Shown here one piece after another: positions 5,450 to 11,115 of a stretch of 12,794 nt of DNA. The notes under the pieces are model-generated. The model was given only the letters and a program-made list of their open reading frames with translations. It made no database searches and had not been told where the DNA came from. Each line of letters starts with the position of its first letter. The first letter of the stretch is position 1. This stretch comes from Mailhella sp. (GTDB taxonomy: Bacteria > Desulfobacterota > Desulfovibrionia > Desulfovibrionales > Desulfovibrionaceae), in NCBI GenBank assembly GCA_017522745.1, contig JAFWYI010000273.1, positions 1 to 12,794 on the forward strand, read 5' to 3'. The position numbers and the translations under genes are program-made.

Positions 5450-7150
5450 TTAATGGGATATTGCGGCGTTGAACTTCGCTATGCAGCGTTTTTCAAAGAA
5501 CGCCATGCCCCAATGTATGACAGTCTCGTAATTGTCCCTCAAGGGCGCATCGTATTCCTTCTCGTCTATCTGCTGAAGAGCGACTTCGGCGAGGGGCGCA
5601 AGCTCTGCACTGGCGCTGGCGTGTTTCACCTCGATGACTGCGGAACGGGAGTTACGCTGATCTTTGACGATGATATCAGCTCTGCCGCGTCCGCTTTCAC
5701 GGTTAGACGTGACCGCGTAGCCCGACCCGACAAAGATGCCTGTCAGCACGGCGTGGTAGAAGTCTTCTTTGTAGTCATGGTAACTGATGGTATTCAGCAG
5801 GATGCGTGAAACTAGACGACTCAGCTTCTCGGCATCACCATTCCAGAAGGAGTCAAAAAGAGGCCGCCTGTCCATTTCGAGCATGGAATCCGTGAACCAA
5901 GAAGCAATGGACTCGGTGAAGATCTTCCGTACTTCCTTGTTGGGGATAACAAGGAATGTCTTGTCTTCATCCGCAAGTCTGCCGCAGGCTTCGATCTGCT
6001 CCTCCGAGGCTTTCGTCAGGTATCCCGTCAGATAGAGGAGGCTCCAGAGATTTTCTTCGGACGAATGCAGAGAATCGTAGGTCAGGCTTTCGACTATTTT
6101 CGTCTCAACACAGCCGCCATTGATGAGTATCTCGAATTTCTCACCGATATTCAAATCGGTTCGACCAATAAAACTTCTGACGATGGCATTGCCGCTGGTG
6201 TTGTTCCAGTAGGCTTGCGGCTGTGCATTAGGGTTGTCTCTCAGGTCGTTGACATACTGAAGGATATCCCAAGGGCAATAAATTTCTTGGTCATTACCGA
6301 AGCGATACCCATCATACCACTCTTTCATCTCCTCTTTTTTGGGGGAGAAAGAAGCTTTTGCAAGTATATCGTCCACTTCAGAAGACGTAAAACCAAACTT
6401 ATCTGAGAATTTAACTTCAGAAATTCCGTAGCATTTGAAGTTATTCAGTCCCGTAAATATGCTTTCCTTTGCGATACGAAGACATCCGGTGAGTATGGCA
6501 AACTGAAGTGCGGCATTGGTCTTCAGTGCCGCCCCCAGCATATTACGGATAAAACTCACCATCTCGTGATAGTACCCGTTCTGTTGGGCGCAGGCGAGAG
6601 GCACATCGTATTCGTCAATGAGGAGGATAGGCTGTCTTTTCCAATGAGAATGAAGCGCTACGCTTATGCGTTGCAAGGAAGACTCAAGAAGAGCTTTGTC
6701 ATTCGTGCCGCTGAAAAGGCTATGTAAAGCGTTTTTTTCGCTCTCAGAGAGTTCCGAGCTCTGAAGCAGGTAGGTGTATTCCGAACCTTGAAGCGAAATA
6801 ATTTCACGAAAGCCAGCCAACGCTTCGGTAAAAGTGAGACCTTCAACACGCTTAAGACTGATATAAAAGACCGGATGCTTATTCATCCACTCGTCACAAA
6901 GTTCTTTGTTGCGAGCAACTTTCAACCCGTCAAAAATATCTCTGCTGTCCTTTTGAATATCAAAAAATTCTCTCAGCATACTCATGGTCAGCGTCTTGCC
7001 AAATCGACGAGGGCGCGTGATGAGAGACACCTTGGGAGGAACTGACGCAAGAAGTTCTTCCAAGATGTCAGTCTTGTCGACATAGCAGCAGTTAAGTTCA
7101 CGGATTTCCCGGAACGATTCTCCGCCAATGAGGATATTAAGGGCTGACAT
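5450..7150 (-). CDS. AAA-ATPase-like / PD-(D/E)XK nuclease fusion protein
   Basis: This 566-aa protein has an N-terminal AAA-ATPase-like domain (PF09820 type). It shows the unusual P-loop TRPRRFGKT (45-53), Walker B ILLIDEYD (175-182) and the family segment TGCLRIAKESIFTGLNN (221-237). WYDGYRFG follows at about 278-285. The C-terminal domain is a PD-(D/E)XK nuclease (DUF1703/PF08011 type) with apparent catalytic residues Glu462, Asp492 in GRADIIV, and Glu507-x-Lys509 in VIEVKHA. The family is common and often multicopy in gut anaerobes, and its role is unknown; defence or mobile-element functions are suggested. All key residues are intact. It has its own near-consensus promoter, an AAGGAG ribosome site and a terminator, and follows an XRE regulator. 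It appears to be the cargo of the element. Confidence 0.93.
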   Translation of the reverse strand: MSALNILIGGESFREIRELNCCYVDKTDILEELLASVPPKVSLITRPRRFGKTLTMSMLREFFDIQKDSRDIFDGLKVARNKELCDEWMNKHPVFYISLKRVEGLTFTEALAGFREIISLQGSEYTYLLQSSELSESEKNALHSLFSGTNDKALLESSLQRISVALHSHWKRQPILLIDEYDVPLACAQQNGYYHEMVSFIRNMLGAALKTNAALQFAILTGCLRIAKESIFTGLNNFKCYGISEVKFSDKFGFTSSEVDDILAKASFSPKKEEMKEWYDGYRFGNDQEIYCPWDILQYVNDLRDNPNAQPQAYWNNTSGNAIVRSFIGRTDLNIGEKFEILINGGCVETKIVESLTYDSLHSSEENLWSLLYLTGYLTKASEEQIEACGRLADEDKTFLVIPNKEVRKIFTESIASWFTDSMLEMDRRPLFDSFWNGDAEKLSRLVSRILLNTISYHDYKEDFYHAVLTGIFVGSGYAVTSNRESGRGRADIIVKDQRNSRSAVIEVKHASASAELAPLAEVALQQIDEKEYDAPLRDNYETVIHWGMAFFEKRCIAKFNAAISH

Positions 7151-7173
7151 GATTTTTCTCCTTGAGTTTTTTC

Positions 7174-7202
7174 ATTATCCCTGCAACGGGTCAAGGTGTC
7201 AA
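7174..7202 (-). promoter_or_regulatory. Sigma-70 promoter of the ATPase-nuclease gene
   Basis: On the minus strand, TTGACA (7202-7197) and GATAAT (7179-7174) are separated by exactly 17 bp. This is a near-perfect consensus promoter, placing the start of transcription about 15-20 bases before the ATG at 7150, just ahead of its ribosome site. Confidence 0.85.
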
Positions 7203-7238
7203 CGTGCAGGCAGACGTCGTGCGTTCAGATATGGGGAA

Positions 7239-7252
7239 CCCTGAATGCTGTC
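7239..7252. repeat. 14-bp inverted repeat, copy A (downstream of XRE gene)
   Basis: CCCTGAATGCTGTC here is the exact reverse complement of the sequence at 7522-7535. This copy lies between the XRE stop and the nuclease promoter, about 37 bp upstream of the -35 box. Confidence 0.85.
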
Positions 7253-7262
7253 CGAATTAAAA

Positions 7263-7508
7263 TTAACCGTTATTCTTTTTCAGACCAGCAAATATGTCTG
7301 AAAGAGCGACTTCAAACGCTGTGGCAAGCGTACTTATGATTTTCAGAGTGGGATTGGCACTGCCGTTTTCAATTCTGCTGATGTACTGTACTCCTATGTC
7401 GGACTTCTCCGACAGATCTTCTTGGGTGAACTGTCTATTCGTGCGCAACGCCTTGATCAACTGACCAAAATGTTCCGATGCGCTCTTGTCTTCATAAATC
7501 GTATTCAT
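7263..7508 (-). CDS. XRE-family regulator, controller (C) protein-like
   Basis: This 81-aa protein starts at 7508 (MNTIYEDKSASEHFG), chosen for the AGGAG ribosome site 6 bases upstream; an in-frame start at 7529 would read through the repeat and ribosome site. It is essentially one lambda-repressor-like HTH: FGQLIKALRTNRQFTQEDLS (15-34), EKSDIGVQYISRIENGSANP (35-54), LKIISTLATAFEVALSDIF (56-74). Size and pattern match the C proteins that time nuclease expression in restriction-modification systems, as well as many generic XRE repressors. It precedes the ATPase-nuclease gene on the same strand by 112 bp. Its leader contains a dyad over the ribosome site, and an identical 14-bp sequence recurs before the nuclease promoter, suggesting it controls both genes. 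Confidence 0.88.
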   Translation of the reverse strand: MNTIYEDKSASEHFGQLIKALRTNRQFTQEDLSEKSDIGVQYISRIENGSANPTLKIISTLATAFEVALSDIFAGLKKNNG

Positions 7509-7515
7509 AGAGACT

Positions 7516-7535
7516 CCTGAAGACAGCATTCAGGG
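7516..7535 (-). promoter_or_regulatory. 14-bp repeat copy B and leader dyad over XRE ribosome site
   Basis: GACAGCATTCAGGG (7522-7535) is the second copy of the 14-bp repeat, inverted relative to 7239-7252. Overlapping it, CCTGAA (7516-7521) and TTCAGG (7529-7534) form a perfect 6-bp dyad with a 7-base spacer. On the minus-strand transcript the second arm includes the AGG of the AGGAG ribosome site. It may be a DNA operator for autoregulation or an RNA hairpin that hides the ribosome site. The rest of the upstream gap, 7536-7708, shows no gene and no convincing promoter. Confidence 0.55.
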
Positions 7536-7708
7536 AGCTCTAAGAATACGATAGTTTATCCGTGAATAAAACCGACAATGAAGGATACTGTCATAAAAAT
7601 TGTAATTAAGTTGACATGTTAAAAGATTGTCTCGTGCTGTCCCCCCGAAAACAAAATTTCTCCTTGCTCAACTTACCAACGGCATCATGGCATCGCTCTT
7701 TCGCCGTG

Positions 7709-7861
7709 CTATAGCAGCCACGCTCTCAGCATATCCATGTTATCGTAGCCGTGCTCACGCATGGTGCTCTGTTCTTCATCCGTCCAGTCGGTATCGGCAA
7801 TGGTGAGCTGGGGATAATCTTCATTCTGCTGTTCGTGAGGTGAGGTAATCATCTCATTCAT
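7709..7861 (-). CDS. Small acidic ORF overlapping the integrase stop
   Basis: A 50-codon frame (MNEMITSPHEQQNEDYPQLT, then IADTDWTDEEQSTMREHGYD, then NMDMLRAWLL) with an AAGGA ribosome site 7 bases ahead. An adjacent ATG at 7864 is an equally possible start. It overlaps the 3' end of the integrase gene in the ATGAATGA manner, so translation would be coupled. The peptide is strongly acidic with a helical C-terminus and no recognised domain. Context allows a recombination-modulating role, but this is unproven. Confidence 0.5.
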   Translation of the reverse strand: MNEMITSPHEQQNEDYPQLTIADTDWTDEEQSTMREHGYDNMDMLRAWLL

Positions 7862-9056
7862 CATTCTTTCCTTCTCTATTCTTTAAGGTTGTCAGATAAT
7901 CGGCCCATTCCTGCATCATGCGGCGGCGTTCCGGCAGATACTCGGCGTAGTTGTAGGCGGCTCGGACACTGTCGCGAGGGCAGTGGGCAAGCTGACGTTC
8001 TATCCAGTCGCGGTTGTATCCACGCTCATTCAGAAGGGTTGAGGCCATGGAACGGAAGCCATGGAAGCTCATCTCGTCCTTTGAGTATCCCAGCTTGCGA
8101 AGAGCAATGAGAATTCTTCCGTCACGGACATGCTTATCGGGATTGGTTGCTGCTGGGAATAAAAACCGGCCTTCTCCGGTGACTGGCTCAAGAGCCTTGA
8201 CGACAGCAGGTGCCTGATCGGAGAGCGGAACGATGTGCGGACGCCTCATTTTCATGCGCTCGGCAGGGATGCGCCATTCACGCGCCTCGAAGTCGAATTC
8301 CTCCCACTCTGCTCCCAGCAGTTCAGAGGGACGGGTGAACACCAGAGGTGCCAATTTCAACACACAAGCCTGAGGATAATATCCTTCATATTGGTCGATA
8401 CGCCGCAGGAGTTCTCCCACACCGACTTCATTTGTTATGGTAGCATGATGCGTGGTCTGAACAGGGCGCAGTACGCCTTGAAGGTCGGCGGCTATGTTAT
8501 GCTTTGCCCTGCCGGAAAGCACCGCATAGCGAAAAACCTGACTGATACTCTGAAGAACGAATCTGGCCGTAGCCACATGACCTTCCTGCTCAACCGGCTT
8601 CACCACATTCAGGATGTCCGGTATCTCCAGCTGAGATATGGGAGTCTTTCCGATTTTAGGGAAGATGTGCTTCTCAATACGCAAGAGGACATTCTGCCGA
8701 TACCGTGCCGTCAAGTGTACGGTTCGCGTATCGAACCACTCTCGTGCGATGTTCTCGAAAGTGTCTCGCTGGGCTATGCGCCTCGCGGCCTTTTCCTGCT
8801 TCTTCCAGACGGATGGATCGATGCCCTGCGCCAGAAGCTTCTTGGCTTCCTCGCGTTTCTCTCGCGCATCCTTCAAAGATACAGTCGGATATTCACCGAA
8901 GCTCAGGAGCTTGCCTTTGCCGTCAAAGCGATAGGACATGCGCCAGAGCTTGCTCCCGTTCGGCGTGACATGGATATGAAGCCCTCCGCCATCGAAATGC
9001 TTATACGGCTTCTCGAGCGGTTTCAGGCTACGAATAAATACATCGGTAAGAGGCAT
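7854..9056 (-). CDS. P4-type tyrosine integrase
   Basis: This 400-aa enzyme carries out site-specific integration and excision of the element. The start at 9056 (MPLTDVFIRSLKPLEKPYKH) is chosen because AAGGAG lies 6 bases upstream and the P4-family N-terminal domain begins there; the longer frame to 9176 would read through the leader palindromes. Residues 1-85 form the DUF4102 arm-binding domain (FDGGGLHIHVTPNGSKLWRM, then LSFGEYPTVSLKDAREKREE). About 95-200 is the SAM-like core-binding domain and about 205-390 the catalytic domain. The catalytic set is visible: Arg242 (TRPSELLGAEW), His332 and Arg335 (FHGFR), His358 (QLAH), Tyr368 (RAAYNYAEYL). The gene starts near the right edge of the element, as usual for this class, but no tRNA target is seen. 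Confidence 0.96.
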   Translation of the reverse strand: MPLTDVFIRSLKPLEKPYKHFDGGGLHIHVTPNGSKLWRMSYRFDGKGKLLSFGEYPTVSLKDAREKREEAKKLLAQGIDPSVWKKQEKAARRIAQRDTFENIAREWFDTRTVHLTARYRQNVLLRIEKHIFPKIGKTPISQLEIPDILNVVKPVEQEGHVATARFVLQSISQVFRYAVLSGRAKHNIAADLQGVLRPVQTTHHATITNEVGVGELLRRIDQYEGYYPQACVLKLAPLVFTRPSELLGAEWEEFDFEAREWRIPAERMKMRRPHIVPLSDQAPAVVKALEPVTGEGRFLFPAATNPDKHVRDGRILIALRKLGYSKDEMSFHGFRSMASTLLNERGYNRDWIERQLAHCPRDSVRAAYNYAEYLPERRRMMQEWADYLTTLKNREGKNDE

Positions 9057-9079
9057 GTGAGCTCCTTGTCCTGCACCTC

Positions 9080-9091
9080 GTATCATGATAC
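9080..9091. promoter_or_regulatory. Palindrome in the integrase leader
   Basis: GTATCATGATAC is a perfect 12-bp palindrome lying 24 bp upstream of the integrase start, just ahead of the ribosome site. It resembles the GATACTCATGATTATC element at 5096-5111, so it may be bound by the same regulator. Confidence 0.45.
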
Positions 9092-9140
9092 CCCTTGGAC
9101 GTAGCCGGACGAAATGCCCGACCCATCCTCGGCTAGGTGC

Positions 9141-9162
9141 GAGTATCGCGTTTTCGATACTC
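9141..9162. promoter_or_regulatory. Inverted repeat at the integrase transcription start
   Basis: GAGTATCG (9141-9148) and CGATACTC (9155-9162) form a perfect 8-bp dyad with a 6-base centre. It lies immediately downstream of the integrase -10 box, a typical operator position. The GATACTC half-site recurs at 5095-5101 in the control region of the CII-like gene. Confidence 0.55.
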
Positions 9163-9165
9163 TCA

Positions 9166-9193
9166 ATTATACTCACAATTTTTGGGGATTCAA
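9166..9193 (-). promoter_or_regulatory. Integrase promoter
   Basis: On the minus strand TTGAAT (9193-9188) and a perfect TATAAT (9171-9166) are spaced 16 bp apart. The predicted start is about 100 bases upstream of the integrase ATG, leaving a leader with two palindromes. The interval 9194-9405 to the right holds no recognisable gene; it contains a polypyrimidine tract and a short hairpin. Confidence 0.65.
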
Positions 9194-9405
9194 GCGGACT
9201 TTAGAGGACAATAAAAGACATCCTTCGAAATAAAAATCTATAATATCCAAATGTTATGGATTTTCTCGGATGTGCCTATACCCAAAGAAAGCTTTTCTGG
9301 AGAAAGTCCCCCTCCCCCTGCACCCCCTCCCTTCCTTCAAAGACTTTTGATTGCAAAAGCTGCTGTGTTCATGGCACGGCGGCTTTGTTTTCAGGTGAAG
9401 CGGCT

Positions 9406-9858
9406 ATGGTTATAACGCAGGTCAAAAAAGAAAATCGAGAGACGGACCTTGTGGACGTTCTCCTCGCCGTCTGGGAATCCTCCGTGCGGGCCACACATCT
9501 TTTTCTGCGGGAAGGCGACGTGGACTATCTGCGGCCTTTTGTCAAACGCGGCCTGCAGGAAGTCCCCCTTCTCTTCTATGCGGAAGAAAATGGTGCTCCG
9601 TGCGCCTTTCTCGGCATGGAGGGCGACAGCATAGAAATGCTCTTCGTAGCGGCGGATGCCCGCAGCCGGGGTATCGGTTCGGCACTCATGCGGCAGGCGC
9701 TGGCCCTCGGCGCAAGCCGGGTGGATGTCAACGAGCAGAATCCGCAGGCTCTGGGCTTCTACCGCCGCTTTGGCTTTGAGGTGGAATCCCGCGATGCCAT
9801 CGATTCACTCGGTCTACCCTACCCCATACTGCACTGCGCCCTATCAGAACAGGTTTAA
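9406..9858 (+). CDS. yjaB: YjaB-like GNAT acetyltransferase
   Basis: This 150-aa protein starts at 9406 (MVITQVKKENRETDLVDVLL), where homology begins; the longer frame from 9256 adds 50 unlikely residues and runs over a polypyrimidine tract. It follows E. coli YjaB along its length: VWESSVRATHLFL near the start, the acetyl-CoA binding motif A (LFVAADARSRGIGSALMRQA) in the middle, then RVDVNEQNPQALGFYRRFGF and LGLPYPILHCAL at the end. GNAT enzymes move an acetyl group from acetyl-CoA to an amine; the YjaB substrate is not known to me. It is a monocistronic host gene beside the right end of the element, with a modest AGGTGAAG ribosome site and a strong terminator after it. Confidence 0.9.
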   Translation: MVITQVKKENRETDLVDVLLAVWESSVRATHLFLREGDVDYLRPFVKRGLQEVPLLFYAEENGAPCAFLGMEGDSIEMLFVAADARSRGIGSALMRQALALGASRVDVNEQNPQALGFYRRFGFEVESRDAIDSLGLPYPILHCALSEQV

Positions 9859-9863
9859 CGCAA

Positions 9864-9906
9864 AAGCCCCATTCCACAAAGCATGGAGCGGGGCTTCGTT
9901 TATCTT
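9864..9906. terminator. Bidirectional rho-independent terminator
   Basis: AAGCCCC (9864-9870) pairs with GGGGCTT (9890-9896), extended by TTCCA (9872-9876) with TGGAG (9884-9888) across a one-base mismatch. On the plus strand it is followed by CGTTTATCTTT and on the minus strand by TTG after the stem's own T residues. It separates the convergent yjaB-like and glpQ genes. Confidence 0.8.
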
Positions 9907-9928
9907 TCAGGCAGAGCCCGAAAACGGT

Positions 9929-10963
9929 TTAGCGGAGGCCGTTCTTCTTCGGGTAATCGACCACGTTGCCGCAGAAGTCGGAGAAGAGGCCGTCGAGCTT
10001 CAGTTCCTTGAAGGCGCAGTCGAGGACGGCGTCGGAATCCTTGAAGCCCTTGAGGGGCTTGTCCACACGGTGGGTCCAGCTGTGGACCTTCATGCCGAGC
10101 TTGCGGGCGTTGTCAGCGATATCGTTGACGGTGTAGCCCTTGCCGTCGGGGTTAGCCACGGCCATGTGGGAGAACCAGGGAGCGAAGATGGTAGCCTGCT
10201 TGGCCACTTCAGCCATACCTTCGGGGGTCAGCAGCCATTCATGGCGCTTCTTGTCGTGGAAGGGGCCGTCCCACACTTCGACGAGCATGCAGAGTTCGCC
10301 CTTCCAGCCCTTGCCGCGAGCAGCCATGACGGCTTCGTAGTCGAACATCTGGAGGATGGCCTTGGCCTTCATGTCGTTATAGCCGTATTCATCCAGCATC
10401 TTGATGGTGGCAGAGACGATATCCTTGCCTTCCTGTTCGTAGAAGTTAGGCTTCTTCACTTCCACGTACACGCCGATGTTCTTACCGGTGGACTTGTTCA
10501 GACCCTTGATGAGTTCCAGTTCTTCACGCAGAGTGGGCACGCGGAAGTCGATGCCGGAATCCACGGGGAAACGACCTTCGAACACGGCCTTGCCGGTCTT
10601 GGGGTTGAAGCGTTCGGTCACGATGAGGCTCTTGATTTCTTCAAGAGTGAAGTCGATGACGTAGTACTTGCCGTCGGCGCGGCAGCGGTTGGGGAACTTC
10701 TTGGCCACGTCGGTGGTGGTATCAAGGGTATAGTCGTGCATGACCATGAGCTGGTTGTCCTTGGTCATGACAACGTCCTGCTCGATGAAGTCGGGTTCCA
10801 TGGCATAGGCCATGACCTTGGCTTCGATGGTGTGTTCAGGCAGGAAGCCGGAAGCACCGCGATGGGCGGCAACGGCAGGACGATAGTCGGCGGCGAAGGA
10901 TTCAGCAGCGCCGGTGAGGCCCATGAGCATGGCAAGGCCCAGAGAAATAACGAGCTTGTTCAT
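9929..10963 (-). CDS. glpQ: Periplasmic glycerophosphodiester phosphodiesterase
   Basis: This 344-aa enzyme hydrolyses glycerophosphodiesters to glycerol-3-phosphate and an alcohol. The start at 10963 (MNKLVISLGLAMLMGLTGAA) gives a clean signal peptide, probably cut after SFA, and has an AAGGAG ribosome site 7 bases upstream; the longer frame to 11014 adds 17 residues without support. GDPD motifs are intact: AHRGASGFLPEHT (33-45), IEQDVVMTKD with Glu61 and Asp63, and VMHD with His76. Further E. coli GlpQ blocks follow (YYVIDFTLEEIKSL, STGKNIGVYVEVKKPNF, EQEGKDI, DGLFSDF). A promoter lies at 11013-11041. No glycerol-3-phosphate transporter gene adjoins it, so it appears to stand alone. Confidence 0.96.
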   Translation of the reverse strand: MNKLVISLGLAMLMGLTGAAESFAADYRPAVAAHRGASGFLPEHTIEAKVMAYAMEPDFIEQDVVMTKDNQLMVMHDYTLDTTTDVAKKFPNRCRADGKYYVIDFTLEEIKSLIVTERFNPKTGKAVFEGRFPVDSGIDFRVPTLREELELIKGLNKSTGKNIGVYVEVKKPNFYEQEGKDIVSATIKMLDEYGYNDMKAKAILQMFDYEAVMAARGKGWKGELCMLVEVWDGPFHDKKRHEWLLTPEGMAEVAKQATIFAPWFSHMAVANPDGKGYTVNDIADNARKLGMKVHSWTHRVDKPLKGFKDSDAVLDCAFKELKLDGLFSDFCGNVVDYPKKNGLR

Positions 10964-11012
10964 TGGAATTCTCCTTTCGTATGCGACCAGCAGGATGCCG
11001 GTCTGTGTTCTC

Positions 11013-11041
11013 ACATTAATCTAATCGGTTTTTCGTGACAA
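11013..11041 (-). promoter_or_regulatory. Candidate glpQ promoter
   Basis: On the minus strand TTGTCA (11041-11036) and TAATGT (11018-11013) are separated by 17 bp, about 50 bases upstream of the GlpQ start. The -35 is good and the -10 weak. Confidence 0.5.
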
Positions 11042-11115
11042 TCCCTTCTTGCTCGGTTCCGGCACCTGTTCTTTCAGTCGGAAACCGATATGTGAGGCTG
11101 TCTTTGGGGGAGGGG

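Larger units (their letters stand above)
430..9240. mobile_element. Integrative mobilizable element (approximate limits)
   Basis: Between ordinary chromosomal genes lies a block with a P4-type integrase at its right end, a MOBV relaxase with an oriT-like hairpin, phage-type replication and regulatory genes (AlpA, CII family), a serine recombinase and a nuclease cargo gene. No type IV secretion genes are present, so it would rely on a helper conjugative element. The limits given are the gaps between the last element gene and the first host gene on each side. Attachment sites were not identified with confidence, and no tRNA gene borders it. Confidence 0.8.

Noticed and set aside
7610..7640. Plus-strand TTGACA as a promoter
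   Set aside because: No acceptable -10 box at 16-18 bp and no plus-strand gene downstream.
8235..9104. 289-codon plus-strand open frame opposite the integrase
   Set aside because: Antisense to a complete P4-type integrase with all catalytic residues; no ribosome site or recognisable domain.
9057..9405. tRNA gene as integration target
   Set aside because: The GGGGATTCAAGC words near 9184 recall a T-arm, but no cloverleaf could be built on either strand.
9656..11038. 460-codon plus-strand open frame opposite glpQ
   Set aside because: It is the antisense shadow of a clear glpQ with signal peptide, ribosome site and GDPD motifs; its protein is rich in V, G, H and E without any domain.
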